DNA from: CAMLQK01 sp964654135
GTDB taxonomy: Bacteria; Patescibacteriota; Saccharimonadia; Saccharimonadales; UBA4665
Assembly (NCBI GenBank): GCA_964654135.1
Contig: CAZZHV010000001.1
Coordinates: 30,967-94,966, forward strand
Length of the DNA stretch: 64,000 bases
Direction of reading: 5' to 3'
Under the pieces are notes generated by a model, which had not been told where the DNA came from, did no database searches, and saw only the letters and a list, made by a program, of their open reading frames with translations. This document shows, one piece after another, positions 1-10,309 of the stretch (its first letter is position 1; each line of letters starts with the position of its first letter). Both the position numbers and the translations under genes were made by a program.

Positions 1-2
1 AT

Positions 3-1676
3 AAGTGGACACTCATGGGCACATGTACTATTACTGCTCAGTTTAGGCAATGTGTCTCATCAGTTAACATTATTGGTGGCTTTGACGGCAACGCCGGTGA
101 CAACACTCAGGCAACAGTGAGTATGCGCGTGAAGCAGCAAAACGCTATGGCAGGTGCTCCTTACGTGAACATCACTATGAATGATACGGCCGAAGTTATT
201 ACCAAGAATGATATCGTTGCAGTAACGACGCAGAACGATGCCACTGCAACAGTAGTACAGCTCTATGGCCGCATTACGAACGGCTTCGAACAGTGGTATT
301 TTGCGCCAACTATGAACCCAGATCAAAGTCCAAGCAAGTGGGTATGGTCACAGTCTGCCGGTTTCTTGGCGGCGCTTCCAGGCGGTACTCAGACAGCAGC
401 GGTATATGGCGATAGCTACGCAAATACACTCACGGTTCAGCCTGCAGCTAACGTAACCAATGCGTTTCAGGTTAAAAATGCTGCCGGCACGAACACTGCC
501 TTTAGTGTTGATTCTGGTAACCTCCGAGTAGCAGTTGGCGGCACCTTTAATCCTCAGGAAACCATGGATGTTGTAGGCAACTTGCAAGTAAGGGACGCAA
601 CGACTGCCACCAAGAGTTATCGATTGCGTACCAGCGGGAGCGCCCTAGACTTTGAGGCAGCAGGTGCCAACCTTGTACTTTCGGTATGGAGCGGTGCTGG
701 GTACACGGGTACGCAATATAATCAGATCACCTTTAAGAATGATGGCTCTAGTATGGACTTCGCACGAGGGTTCAACGTTTCTAGTGGTACGGCCAAGGTC
801 GGGCTGGGCGGCAATACGAACCCTCAATACGCGCTTGATGTGACTGGCGAAATTAACGCATCTGTGGGATTGCGTGTAAACGGTACGACTGTTTGTGATA
901 CAACTGGTTCAACGGGTTGTATTGCTAAGAGCGGCTCTGGTTATTACATTCACAACCAGACGACCCAGCAAACTGCTAACCTCAATATGATTAGCGCGGC
1001 AACTAACAGTATTGCGGCACTTTTCCAGGGAGCGAGTGGTCAGACTGCCAATATCCTGCAAGTCAACGACGGTAGCAGCAATGCGTTACTGACCGTAGGC
1101 ACGGGTACCGTAACTATCGGTAACGGCGGCAACACCGTAACATTTGGTACTGGTTTTGAGCCAACGCTGGCCGGAAACGCTCGTCACCAGAAGAGTCTGG
1201 TGTTAACTCCTGAATATGCTGGTGCTGTACTCGATGCGACAAATGACGCGACTTGTTCATCAGCTAACAGCGGTACCATGACGAGTGCGCTTGATTTGAC
1301 GAACCGCGTAAACTACTACAAGTGGATTAGTACATCGGGTAGCGCACAATGTTACGACGTTGTTGTGCAGGCGCAGGTTCCAAGCGATTGGGCTGCTTGG
1401 AACGGAGTACCAACCGTGGGCACATATAGTTCTAATACCACGAATGGTACTATGAATCTCGAAATTCGCGATACGGCAGGCACTGTCGAGACTAACAATA
1501 ACTTCGTATCCATAACGCCATCTACTACGACAACGTGGCAGACTAAGAACGGTGGCGCGTTCGCTGGTACATATACAGCAGGTTCGGTTATGACTTTGAG
1601 AATTAGAATGTCTAGCTTGAGTAGTGCAGAGACACGACTTGGTAATATCACCCTGAATTACTACAGCAAGTACTAG
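3..1676 (+). CDS. Large surface/fibre-like protein, C-terminal part (5' end outside window)
   Basis: The frame is open to the left edge of the window, so the true start is probably upstream; the first ATG inside is at 15. The product is Gly/Ala/Thr/Asn-rich with no membrane segment in the visible part. Two related segments (AVGGTFNPQETMDVVGNLQV and LGGNTNPQYALDVTGEINA) form a repeat of the kind seen in phage tail fibres and bacterial adhesins ('ALDVTGEI' modules). The last 150 residues are Thr/Ser-rich beta-type sequence ending in NITLNYYSKY. It lies just upstream of the kelch protein, so the two may be exported together. An adhesin or surface structural role is inference; no enzyme motif is visible. 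Confidence 0.6.
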   Translation, partial: KWTLMGTCTITAQFRQCVSSVNIIGGFDGNAGDNTQATVSMRVKQQNAMAGAPYVNITMNDTAEVITKNDIVAVTTQNDATATVVQLYGRITNGFEQWYFAPTMNPDQSPSKWVWSQSAGFLAALPGGTQTAAVYGDSYANTLTVQPAANVTNAFQVKNAAGTNTAFSVDSGNLRVAVGGTFNPQETMDVVGNLQVRDATTATKSYRLRTSGSALDFEAAGANLVLSVWSGAGYTGTQYNQITFKNDGSSMDFARGFNVSSGTAKVGLGGNTNPQYALDVTGEINASVGLRVNGTTVCDTTGSTGCIAKSGSGYYIHNQTTQQTANLNMISAATNSIAALFQGASGQTANILQVNDGSSNALLTVGTGTVTIGNGGNTVTFGTGFEPTLAGNARHQKSLVLTPEYAGAVLDATNDATCSSANSGTMTSALDLTNRVNYYKWISTSGSAQCYDVVVQAQVPSDWAAWNGVPTVGTYSSNTTNGTMNLEIRDTAGTVETNNNFVSITPSTTTTWQTKNGGAFAGTYTAGSVMTLRIRMSSLSSAETRLGNITLNYYSKY

Positions 1677-1710
1677 CCGAAATCCTACGCAAAATACGTA
1701 ACGCTTATGC

Positions 1711-1740
1711 TAAAATAGAAGCAGTAAATCACGTGTGATC
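1711..1740 (+). promoter_or_regulatory. Extended -10 promoter of the kelch gene
   Basis: TGCTAAAAT (extended -10, box at 1711-1716) lies 24 nt before the ATG at 1741. No convincing -35 is present, which suits an extended -10. The palindrome ATCACGTGTGAT sits between the box and the start codon. Confidence 0.4.
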
Positions 1741-4700
1741 ATGATACAAACATCTAAGCATACTAGCGAAAAGCTACGTCGCAAAATATACAGCCTGCAA
1801 CAGTTGCGGCTTATTCGTCGAGTATCAGCATTGGTATCTAGGGGAGCTGTCTGGACGCACCGTCATCGTATTGCAACAGGGGTAATGGCCTTTACTATCG
1901 TGACGACTAGCATTATCCTGCCAGTCGTCCAGGGTGCGATTGCGGCTAATCGCTACTACCTGAACCACGACAAACAAGCTTTGCTGGATGGCGTAAATAA
2001 GAAGCTCGAAGACAAGCTGGACTTTGATGCCGAAAAGCAGGTCTACCAGTTTAATCAGGCTGGCAACACACAAGCTAACAATAAAAATCCACTGCAGCAG
2101 CTAAAGAAGTCTGCGGTAGGTGATTCTGGCGCTAAGCTATACTCAGTTGATATTCCTCGCGATCTTAGCAAAGGTATAACGTACTACGATAATCAACAAG
2201 ATCTGCAATTTACGATGACGCCAGAATTTGGTTCGTTCGAGGGTGAAAAGCAGAACGGTCGTCTGGTATATCCACTAAAAGACGTAGCTGGCCAGGCAGT
2301 GTATACCATCAAGAATAATGGGCTCAAGGAGGATATCATTCTTGATAAAGCTCCTGAGGGTGGGCAACTTTCAATGCGCTTTAAGCTTAATCTGCCTAAG
2401 ACACTCGAAGCTCGAATCATTCCTCATTCGCAAGAAGTCGGAATATACTCGGCTGATCCAACGCTGTTTGGGGATATCTCTTACGGCTCGGACGCTGACC
2501 GTCAAAGTGTCATGCGGGCGCGCGAAAATTCGCCCAAGAATTATTTGGTATTTGCTATCCCGGCACCAATCATCAAGCAGACAAATAAAGATGCCAGTGA
2601 AGTAGGTGCTGCATATCAGGTAGATGGCGACACGCTCACATTAAACGCTTCTAATCTTCAGTACGGAAACTACCCACTAACAATTGACCCGAGTGTAGTC
2701 ATTACGAGCGCCTCAAACTTCACTGATGGTAACAATGAAGGCAATATCGACATATCCCCCGATCAGATTAACAGGGGCGGTCTGACCGGCGGCACGATTG
2801 GTTCGTGGACGACTAACGGTGCAGGCTTTACGACAGCCCGTTACTTCCATGGTCAAGCAGTGTATAACGGTTATGTATATGTGGGCGGCGGCTTGGGGGC
2901 GTCCGCATTGAGCGATATACAATACGCTCAAATAAACAGTGACGGTACACTGGGCACTTGGAACAGTACGGCATCAATTCCAGGTGCAAATGCTGCGCGT
3001 TATGGTGAGGGTATGGTCGCCTATAACGGCAGAATGTATATTATGGGCGGCTACACGGGGTCTACCTATCTTGACGACGTGCTCTATACTGACATTAACA
3101 GTGATGGTACGCTCAGTAGCAGCTGGCAGACATCATCAGTCGTACTTCCCACAACACGCTATACGTTTGGTCTCGTTGCCTACGAAAATCGTTTTTATTT
3201 AACCGGTGGCTCGAATGCTGCAGTCAAAAATGACGCATATTATGCAACTATCAACGCCGATGGCTCTATTGGTAGCTGGACTAGTACTTCTATAGTTTCG
3301 GGCTCTCGCTTTAAACACAGTATGGTCCAATACAATGGCTACCTGTACGTTGCGGGTGGCAACAATGGCGCAACCTACTACAACGATGTTCAATATGCCA
3401 AAGTAAACAGTGACGGCTCACTTGGCTCCTGGACGGCGACCACTTCTTTCACAACTGGTCGTTATTCTATGGGCTTGGTTGCGAACAACGGCTACATGTA
3501 TCTTACCGGGGGAAACGCCAACTCGGTGCTCCAAAGTGATACGCAGTACGCCAAGATTAATGCGAACGGTACTGTCGGTACCTGGGGTACGTTGTCATCA
3601 TTATCAGGAACTAACGCAACACGTTACGGCAACAGCATGTTTGCCTACAACGGCTTTTTATATAGTCTGGGCGGCAACCATGCTACGCCACTGTTAACAG
3701 AGGTTCAGTATACGCAAATAGATTCGCCTGGCTCTACTGGGCAATGGGCTACGTCATCGCCAACTATAACTGCATTACCGGCAGCCCGGCTTTATGCAGC
3801 GGTAGTTGCTTACAATGGCACGGTATATGTTATGGGGGGCCAGAGCGGATCTGGCACTGGTACGGCCGTGAATACTATTTATCGTGCATCGATTGGCAAT
3901 GATGGTAGTATTGGCGCTTGGACCGCCAATGCAACGACACTACCAGTTAGCCGTACGGGTTTAGCCGCTGTAGCCTACAATAATAGAATGTACATTATGG
4001 GCGGGTCCGATGGTGCGGCATCGCCAACATATTTCAACACTACGTATTATGCTGACATCTCATTTAGCAATGGTAGTACCGGTGCCTGGACGGCTAGTAC
4101 TAACTTTGGTACCGGCAACACTCGTGCATTTCTTGGGGCTGTGGCATACGGAGTTAATAGTACGGTTAGTGCAAGTGGCTATCTGTATGCTATTGGCGGA
4201 AGCAACGGTACAGCTGCAGCCAACCACTATGCAACGGTCTATAAGTCTACCCTAAGCCAAACTGGGGTGCCGGGGGCTTGGGCGGCTGCAACAAGCATTA
4301 GTGGCGCAAACGCTGCGCGTGACGCCTTTGGCGTAACTATATATGGTGACAAGATTTATATCGCTGGCGGTAACACGGGCAGCGCCCAGCTAAGCGACGT
4401 CAAGTATGCCACCATTACTACTTCAACAGGGGCAATATCTGCTTGGACTACATCGGCCAATGCCTTCACCTCTGTAAGGGATAAGCTATCGCTGGCAGCT
4501 TCAAACGGTTATCTATATATCATGGGTGGTATAAATAGCGCCACTTACAAGAACGATGTGCAGTATGCTCGCATCCTGAGCAGCGGAGATATCAGCACAT
4601 TTACAACTGCTCGATATAGTTTTACAACTGCTCGCGCGGGCCTCGTAGGTTTTGCTTATAATGGTTTTCTCTATATTGGTGCTGGTTATGCCGGTGGTAC

Positions 4701-6138
4701 GCCATTTACCGATATGCAAGCGGCACCAATTAATAATGGCGGCCCAGGTGGCGTGGGGTCCTGGTCAACCTCGGCGAACGTCTTTAGTTCTGGCGGTAGG
4801 TTTAACCACGGAACGGTCGTATATAACGGATTTATATACGTCGTTGGCGGCTGGGACGGCAGTACGTATCTTACGACGACAGCACAAGGCGCTGTGAGTT
4901 ATGCCCAGATTGGCGCTAATGGTGCAATCGGTACCTGGACCGCCGCCCCCGCCGCTACAAACCTCACGACGGCTCGTCAGGATTTCGGTATCGCAGTATA
5001 TAACGGCTATATTTATATAACCGGCGGAGACAACGGTACCATTGACCTGAGAACAGTACAGTTTACTCCCATAAATGCTAATGGTTCTCTTACAAGCGGT
5101 TGGACTACGGTTGCGGCAGGATCTTTGCCTGACACTGATGGATATTATGGAGTAAGAACTGTTATATATAACGGCTACCTTTATGTTGTGGGCGGTGCAA
5201 GTACAACTTATAAGAACAAAGTCTACTACACAGCACTTAATGCCAACGGCAATACTGCTGGTTCGTGGAGTACGGCTACGAACTTTACTGATGGACGATA
5301 CGAGCATGGCGTTGCGGCTTATAACGGCTACCTTTATATTATGGGCGGAACGGATGACTCTACGTTGATGGCTGATGTACAGTACGCTCCTATCAACGCC
5401 AATGGCTCACTCGGAGCATTCAAATATACCGCCTCTCTTACGAACCCGCGTAAAGATTTTTCGGTTACATTCCAGAACGGCTACCTCTATGTTGTGGGCG
5501 GCTACGACAGTATGCGCGGTAATACCCTGATTGATGTGCAGATGAGTGCTATTAACTCTGATGGATCACTAGCCGGTTGGACCACCAGCACGCCAATTGG
5601 AACGCAGGCAAACTTTAACACAGAGGGCCGCTATGGAGCAGGTGCCGTAATTAGTAATGGCTACATGTACATAACCGGTGGGGGTAATGACAATACTAAC
5701 TTTGATAATACTCGCATAGCTCAGGTGAATACTATGGCTCGGACCAGTACATATTCGCAGCTTATAGATCTAGGGGCTGCCGTTGCTCTGCCAACGAGCA
5801 TCACCTACAACGGTACAGCAACAATAACAGGCTCAACTACAGTAACGTATCAGACGGCCGGCTCCGATGGAGCATTTGGATCGCTAGCTACGGCGGGTAA
5901 TATAACACCGCCGAGCTGTGCTCTGTCTACGACCAATATTCGATATATCTGGGTTAATGTCTCCCTAGACGACTCCTTGGCCGCGGCATTTAGTGAAACG
6001 ACCACAAACAATGCCGCAAATGTGACGGATATCACATTTAACTACAATTACGGAAGAGCACCGACGAACTTACGCATGCATGGTGGCAAGTACTTTGCCG
6101 GCAATACGCAAACACCACTCGATACCTGTGGGCTATAG
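1741..6138 (+). CDS. Giant kelch-repeat surface protein
   Basis: This protein of about 1465 residues has a basic N-terminus, then one hydrophobic segment at about residues 45-68 (signal anchor or uncleaved signal), a 250-residue non-repeat region, and about 18 kelch-type repeats of the form YNGYLYVVGG...VQYA.IN.DGSLGSW between residues ~350 and ~1330. A Thr-rich beta domain follows, ending in YFAGNTQTPLDTCGL. The repeat number suggests roughly three beta-propellers. The ATG at 1741 follows the extended -10 better than the GTG at 1735. It is probably exported and anchored, with an adhesive or ligand-binding role at the host-contact surface (inference). The repeats vary in sequence, so they are not recent duplications. 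Confidence 0.8.
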   Translation: MIQTSKHTSEKLRRKIYSLQQLRLIRRVSALVSRGAVWTHRHRIATGVMAFTIVTTSIILPVVQGAIAANRYYLNHDKQALLDGVNKKLEDKLDFDAEKQVYQFNQAGNTQANNKNPLQQLKKSAVGDSGAKLYSVDIPRDLSKGITYYDNQQDLQFTMTPEFGSFEGEKQNGRLVYPLKDVAGQAVYTIKNNGLKEDIILDKAPEGGQLSMRFKLNLPKTLEARIIPHSQEVGIYSADPTLFGDISYGSDADRQSVMRARENSPKNYLVFAIPAPIIKQTNKDASEVGAAYQVDGDTLTLNASNLQYGNYPLTIDPSVVITSASNFTDGNNEGNIDISPDQINRGGLTGGTIGSWTTNGAGFTTARYFHGQAVYNGYVYVGGGLGASALSDIQYAQINSDGTLGTWNSTASIPGANAARYGEGMVAYNGRMYIMGGYTGSTYLDDVLYTDINSDGTLSSSWQTSSVVLPTTRYTFGLVAYENRFYLTGGSNAAVKNDAYYATINADGSIGSWTSTSIVSGSRFKHSMVQYNGYLYVAGGNNGATYYNDVQYAKVNSDGSLGSWTATTSFTTGRYSMGLVANNGYMYLTGGNANSVLQSDTQYAKINANGTVGTWGTLSSLSGTNATRYGNSMFAYNGFLYSLGGNHATPLLTEVQYTQIDSPGSTGQWATSSPTITALPAARLYAAVVAYNGTVYVMGGQSGSGTGTAVNTIYRASIGNDGSIGAWTANATTLPVSRTGLAAVAYNNRMYIMGGSDGAASPTYFNTTYYADISFSNGSTGAWTASTNFGTGNTRAFLGAVAYGVNSTVSASGYLYAIGGSNGTAAANHYATVYKSTLSQTGVPGAWAAATSISGANAARDAFGVTIYGDKIYIAGGNTGSAQLSDVKYATITTSTGAISAWTTSANAFTSVRDKLSLAASNGYLYIMGGINSATYKNDVQYARILSSGDISTFTTARYSFTTARAGLVGFAYNGFLYIGAGYAGGTPFTDMQAAPINNGGPGGVGSWSTSANVFSSGGRFNHGTVVYNGFIYVVGGWDGSTYLTTTAQGAVSYAQIGANGAIGTWTAAPAATNLTTARQDFGIAVYNGYIYITGGDNGTIDLRTVQFTPINANGSLTSGWTTVAAGSLPDTDGYYGVRTVIYNGYLYVVGGASTTYKNKVYYTALNANGNTAGSWSTATNFTDGRYEHGVAAYNGYLYIMGGTDDSTLMADVQYAPINANGSLGAFKYTASLTNPRKDFSVTFQNGYLYVVGGYDSMRGNTLIDVQMSAINSDGSLAGWTTSTPIGTQANFNTEGRYGAGAVISNGYMYITGGGNDNTNFDNTRIAQVNTMARTSTYSQLIDLGAAVALPTSITYNGTATITGSTTVTYQTAGSDGAFGSLATAGNITPPSCALSTTNIRYIWVNVSLDDSLAAAFSETTTNNAANVTDITFNYNYGRAPTNLRMHGGKYFAGNTQTPLDTCGL

Positions 6139-6202
6139 CACAGTATTTAACCTCTAGCGATAAGTGGTAGTCGATGGTATACTTCATTTTGAAGAGGGAC
6201 AT

Positions 6203-6964
6203 ATGAAACAAACAATTATTGCAGTTACCAACCAGAAGGGTGGGGTCGGCAAAACTACGACCGCTGTTAACTTGGCGGCGCAACTTGCCTCTGAACAAGT
6301 TCCTGTATTGCTTGTGGATCTCGATCCACAAGGTAATGCAACGAGTGGCCTGGGTCTGAACAAAGACGTGAGCCCGACAACGTACGACCTATTACTGGGC
6401 CGTGCATCTATGGACCAAGTTATTCTCGCTACTAATCGCGAAGGCCTTTATATACTTCCCGCTAACAGCAACCTTGCCGCAGCTGAGGTTGAGCTAGTTG
6501 ATATCGAGCAGCGCGAAGTTCGTTTACGCAACGCACTGCAAGAAACCGATTTTGCATATATTATTATCGACTGCCCACCGGCGCTTGGTCTTTTGACCAT
6601 TAATGCTTTGACGGCAGCTCAGTCGCTGCTAATCCCAGTTCAGGCTGAGTATTACGCACTCGAAGGTCTTGGCCAGTTACTGCAAACCGTACAACGCGTT
6701 AAACAAACTATCAATCCTTCGCTCGATTTACTTGGTGTATTGCTCACAATGTACGATAAGCGTACAAGTTTGTCCGAACAGGTTATGGATGAGCTCACTA
6801 ATCACTTCGGTGACAAAATCTTCAAGACAGTTATCCCACGTAATATTCGTTTAGCTGAAGCACCAAGCTTTGGTAAAACAATCAACGAACATGATCGATG
6901 GTCAAAGGGCGCTCGCGCATACAAGCAGCTAGCCAAGGAGGTATCTAAGCGTGTCAACGGCTAA
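6203..6964 (+). CDS. parA: Chromosome partitioning ATPase ParA (Soj)
   Basis: The 253-residue product opens with a deviant Walker A, KGGVGKTTT, followed by the Walker B-like LVDLDPQGNATS and IIIDCPPALG, as expected for ParA/Soj ATPases that move ParB-bound origins. The ATG at 6203 is chosen over the upstream in-frame GTG at 6164 because it follows GAAGAGGG and lies 19 nt after a TATACT box at 6178-6183. Its end overlaps parB by 14 bp, so the two are translated together. Confidence 0.95.
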   Translation: MKQTIIAVTNQKGGVGKTTTAVNLAAQLASEQVPVLLVDLDPQGNATSGLGLNKDVSPTTYDLLLGRASMDQVILATNREGLYILPANSNLAAAEVELVDIEQREVRLRNALQETDFAYIIIDCPPALGLLTINALTAAQSLLIPVQAEYYALEGLGQLLQTVQRVKQTINPSLDLLGVLLTMYDKRTSLSEQVMDELTNHFGDKIFKTVIPRNIRLAEAPSFGKTINEHDRWSKGARAYKQLAKEVSKRVNG

Positions 6965-7817
6965 AAAATCAGGACTTGGAAGAGGTTTCGACGCTCTTAT
7001 TCCTCAGGATTTCGATAAGAGCTTATTGCTTGATGACAATGAGCGTATCCAGCAGATAACGCTTGATTCATTGGTGGCTAATCCAGATCAGCCCCGTCAG
7101 CATTTTGACGAGACAGCATTAGAGCAACTAGCTGCTTCTATTAAGCAGTACGGTATTATTCAGCCGCTTGTAGTGTCGCCAAAAGGGGCGGGCAAGTATG
7201 CGATTATCGCTGGTGAACGTCGCTTTAGGGCTGCAAAGATTGCTGGCCTCGCCAAAGTGCCAGCTGTTGTTCGTACCAGCAAGGAGCTCGAGCAGCTCGA
7301 GATTGCTATCGTCGAAAACGTACAGCGCGTTGACCTTTCGCCACTCGAGCAGGCAGTATCTATCGAGCGTTTGCACCAGCAGTTCAATATGACGTACGAA
7401 TCTATCTCAGAACGTCTCGGCAAGGCGCCATCTACAGTTAATAACATTGTACGTTTGCTGCAATTACCCGAGCAAGCTCGCACAGCACTGCATGACCGAA
7501 AGATTTCAGAAGGTCACGCCCGGGCTATTCTCGCGCTTAAAGAGGCCCCCGAGAAGCAAATAGAGCTGCTTAACCAGATCATCAAGCAGGACTGGTCTGT
7601 GCGTCAGGCAGAGCGATTCGTGAGCTCTATTAAAGAAGGTTTCAAAGATACTCCTGCCACCAAGCAGCGCATGGAGTCTGAAACCCCTGCCACCAAGCAG
7701 CTTAGTAAACGTGTCGGTGCTCCAGTACATATTCGCCGTACGGCCAAAGGCGGTAAGCTCGAAATTGGATTTAAGACCGACGAAGAACTCGAGAAGATAC
7801 TCTCACAATTGCAGTAA
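6951..7817 (+). CDS. parB: Chromosome partitioning protein ParB (Spo0J)
   Basis: The 288-residue product has a GTG start preceded by AAGGAGG inside parA. It shows the short N-terminal ParA-interaction segment (GLGRGFDALIP), the CTP-binding ParB core with GERRFRAAK and VENVQRVDLSPLEQA, an HTH region around residues 145-175 (SERLGKAPSTVNN) and a C-terminal dimerisation tail. Together with parA it forms the segregation operon. No parS-like 16-mer was noticed nearby, but I did not search exhaustively. Confidence 0.95.
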   Translation: MSTAKKSGLGRGFDALIPQDFDKSLLLDDNERIQQITLDSLVANPDQPRQHFDETALEQLAASIKQYGIIQPLVVSPKGAGKYAIIAGERRFRAAKIAGLAKVPAVVRTSKELEQLEIAIVENVQRVDLSPLEQAVSIERLHQQFNMTYESISERLGKAPSTVNNIVRLLQLPEQARTALHDRKISEGHARAILALKEAPEKQIELLNQIIKQDWSVRQAERFVSSIKEGFKDTPATKQRMESETPATKQLSKRVGAPVHIRRTAKGGKLEIGFKTDEELEKILSQLQ

Positions 7818-7831
7818 TAGGCGTTGGATAC

Positions 7832-7866
7832 TAAAAAATACCAGGCTCAACACCTGGTATTTTCTT
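7832..7866. terminator. Bidirectional terminator between parB and lepB
   Basis: AAAATACCAGG / CCTGGTATTTT form an 11-bp stem with a 7-nt loop; there are A tracts on one side and T tracts on the other, so it serves the convergent parAB and lepB transcripts. Confidence 0.85.
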
Positions 7867-7881
7867 TGGTCTCAAAATTGT

Positions 7882-8532
7882 CTAGAAACGCTCAGCGTTG
7901 TTGATCGGCAGTACTCGCATTACGAGCTTGCCAACAATTTGGTCTGCTGAGATTGGTCCAAACATACGGGAATCTTGTGAGTCAGGACGGTTGTCGCCAC
8001 AAACGAAGACGTTATTAGCTGGGACAACAATGTCAGTATCGATAGTAGTCTCTGGAATGTTGCCGCCATAAGGCAAGGTTTTGTCGGGTTGAAAACCCTC
8101 GGGATGCTCTTTGTTGTATACCGTCAGCACGCCGTCAGCTACGACAACACGTTCACCGGGTAAGGCCACGACGCGCTTAATGAGCTGTTTGCTGCCAGTT
8201 TGTGAGAAGCCCTCTAGTTTATCTTGGGGCTCATTAAAGATAATGACATCACCGCGGTTGGGAATGTATGGATGGCCAGTAATGCGCGACCAGGTACGGG
8301 CCATTTTCCAAACGATTAGCCGATCGTTGTTCTGAAGTGTTGTCTCCATGCTCTGGCCGTCAACTTGATACGACTGAAATACAAACGCAGTCAAAAAGAT
8401 TGCGATAATAGGGGCTAATAACAAAATGGCAACTGTAGAAAGTATAGAACGGAGGTTGTCACTGCCTTTTTGAGGTGTTTCGCTGAACGTTTGCTGTTGC
8501 TGTTCAGGTGTTGGATTATAATCGTCCTGCAT
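7882..8532 (-). CDS. lepB: Signal peptidase I
   Basis: The 216-residue membrane serine protease removes Sec signal peptides. After a cytosolic N-terminus there is one membrane segment (ILLLAPIIAIFLTAFVFQ). The catalytic Ser lies in DGQSMETTL, the catalytic Lys in KRVVALPGERV, and the conserved box E is CGDNRPDSQDSR. The internal ATG at 8532 (MQDDYNP) is preferred to the ATG at 8553 because TATAGT lies shortly upstream, which suggests a leaderless start. It is convergent with parAB and divergent from the LCP gene. Confidence 0.92.
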   Translation of the reverse strand: MQDDYNPTPEQQQQTFSETPQKGSDNLRSILSTVAILLLAPIIAIFLTAFVFQSYQVDGQSMETTLQNNDRLIVWKMARTWSRITGHPYIPNRGDVIIFNEPQDKLEGFSQTGSKQLIKRVVALPGERVVVADGVLTVYNKEHPEGFQPDKTLPYGGNIPETTIDTDIVVPANNVFVCGDNRPDSQDSRMFGPISADQIVGKLVMRVLPINNAERF

Positions 8533-8591
8533 CAGGCATAAACTATAGCGCATTTTGCATAATATTGCATCTTTTTCAACATTTACGTAAG

Positions 8592-8614
8592 CGGAATCAA
8601 CACGTATACTAAAT
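8592..8614 (+). promoter_or_regulatory. Promoter of the LCP gene
   Basis: TTTACG and TATACT are separated by 17 bp, ending about 12-18 nt before the start codon; the leader would be very short. Confidence 0.5.
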
Positions 8615-8626
8615 CAGTAAGTGGTT

Positions 8627-10309
8627 ATGGACAAAAACGAAGATTCATTGCGTCGGGAGAGGCAAAAGGCAATTGATGGCATTCTCCATGGTGGTACGTC
8701 TAGGCGTCCTCTTCAAGGTGGGCCACGCCCTTTGCCCCGTCAGCGCTTTCGTGGAAGCGCACAAGCTACGCCCAGCCAGGCGCCTATTCCAGGTCCGCAA
8801 AGTCCGACCCCTAATATAGCGCCTCCGCGTCCTACAGTACAGGACCCATTAAGCGATCTCTCAGGCATGGACGTCATGATTGACGCTGTGAATCCAAAAC
8901 CTAAATCTAAACGCAATGCTAAGCGACAACGCTTCGAATTTTTTAAGCACCCCATTAAGACAATTAAGTCGTGGAGTTGGAAAAAGCGCATTCTGTGGCT
9001 TTGTATTACGCTGGCCATCATTGCTGCCCTATGTCTCGGCTATTTATCTTTTAAGGGCTATTTTAGTGCAAAGAAGGTATTTAAGGGCGGCGGATCCTCG
9101 GTGGCAATTCAGGAAAAAGTTGATCCTGACATGCTTAAGGGTGAGGGCAGCGGCCGCATTAACATTCTGCTACTTGGTGTCGGTGGACAGGGGCACGAGG
9201 CCCCAGACCTAACCGATACTATTTTAATCATGAGTATCGATCCCGTTAATCACAAGACAGCACTGTTGAGTATCCCTCGCGACCTCTGGGTACAAGTGCC
9301 AAGTCACGGCAGTATGAAGATTAACGCCGCATATGAGACTGGTAAATATGACTACTTAAAAAAGCAAGACTCCAGCAATGCCAGCACTGCTGGAGTCGAG
9401 GCAGGTTTTACGACCGCCGACAAAGCCGTCGAAGACGTAACGGGCATCCCAATTCATTACCATATGCTCGTTAACTTCCAAGCGTTTAAGCAGGCAATTG
9501 ATACTGTCGGGGGTATCTCGGTAGATGTCCCTGAGACATTAATCGACTCAACCTTTACTCGAGAGAATGGCGGCAGTGCTGTTATTGCCCAGAAGGGTAC
9601 CCAGACCTTTAACGGCACCAAAGCATTAATGTATGTCCGTTCACGCCACACAAGCTCAGACTTTGCTCGCTCACAGCGTCAGCGGGCAGTCATTATTGCG
9701 CTTCAACAGAAGATATTCACTTTGGGTGTCATGAGTAACCCATCAAAGATTAGTAGCTTAATGGACGCTTTTGGCAACAATGTTGTAACAGACCTAAGCC
9801 TTAGCAACGTGAGTCGCCTCTATGCAATCACCAAGAAGATATCAAGCGACCAGATCCAATCTGTTGGCTTAACTGATGAGGGCCATGTGCTAGTTACGAC
9901 GGGTATGATTAGTGGGCAATCAGTAGTGTATCCACTAGCGGGCTTAAACGATTACAGTCAAATTCAGAGCTATGTACGAAACACGCTCAAGGATGGCTAT
10001 CTAGCCAAGGAAGATGCCAAAGTGCTGGTACTTAACGGGACGGATGTGGCCGGTACGGCAACGACAGCTAGTGACGTACTCAAGTCATATGGCTATAATG
10101 TTGTTGGTGCTGGTGATGCGCCAACCAAGACGTACACAAAGACTACAATCGTTGATCTAACCAAGGGCAAAAAGCCTTATACGGCACACTACTTAAAGGA
10201 CAGATACAACGTGAGCAAGACTGTTACGAAACTACCAGATAGCACTATCAACACACAAAACGCTGATTTTGTGATAATCTTAGGTGAAGATGAGACCACT
10301 AATAGCTAA
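8627..10309 (+). CDS. LytR-CpsA-Psr family glycopolymer transferase
   Basis: The 560-residue protein has a Pro-rich cytosolic N-terminus, one membrane helix at about residues 124-142 (ILWLCITLAIIAALCLGYLS) and an extracellular LCP domain. The domain shows NILLLGVGG, DLTDTILIMSIDP, LSIPRDLWV, KINAAY, the conserved MYVRSRHTSSDFARSQRQR and a C-terminal LytR_C-like domain (VLNGTDVAGTA). LCP enzymes attach undecaprenyl-linked glycopolymers to peptidoglycan or surface protein. A GTG at 8621 is an alternative start. The gene overlaps the next one, indicating coupled translation. Confidence 0.93.
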   Translation: MDKNEDSLRRERQKAIDGILHGGTSRRPLQGGPRPLPRQRFRGSAQATPSQAPIPGPQSPTPNIAPPRPTVQDPLSDLSGMDVMIDAVNPKPKSKRNAKRQRFEFFKHPIKTIKSWSWKKRILWLCITLAIIAALCLGYLSFKGYFSAKKVFKGGGSSVAIQEKVDPDMLKGEGSGRINILLLGVGGQGHEAPDLTDTILIMSIDPVNHKTALLSIPRDLWVQVPSHGSMKINAAYETGKYDYLKKQDSSNASTAGVEAGFTTADKAVEDVTGIPIHYHMLVNFQAFKQAIDTVGGISVDVPETLIDSTFTRENGGSAVIAQKGTQTFNGTKALMYVRSRHTSSDFARSQRQRAVIIALQQKIFTLGVMSNPSKISSLMDAFGNNVVTDLSLSNVSRLYAITKKISSDQIQSVGLTDEGHVLVTTGMISGQSVVYPLAGLNDYSQIQSYVRNTLKDGYLAKEDAKVLVLNGTDVAGTATTASDVLKSYGYNVVGAGDAPTKTYTKTTIVDLTKGKKPYTAHYLKDRYNVSKTVTKLPDSTINTQNADFVIILGEDETTNS

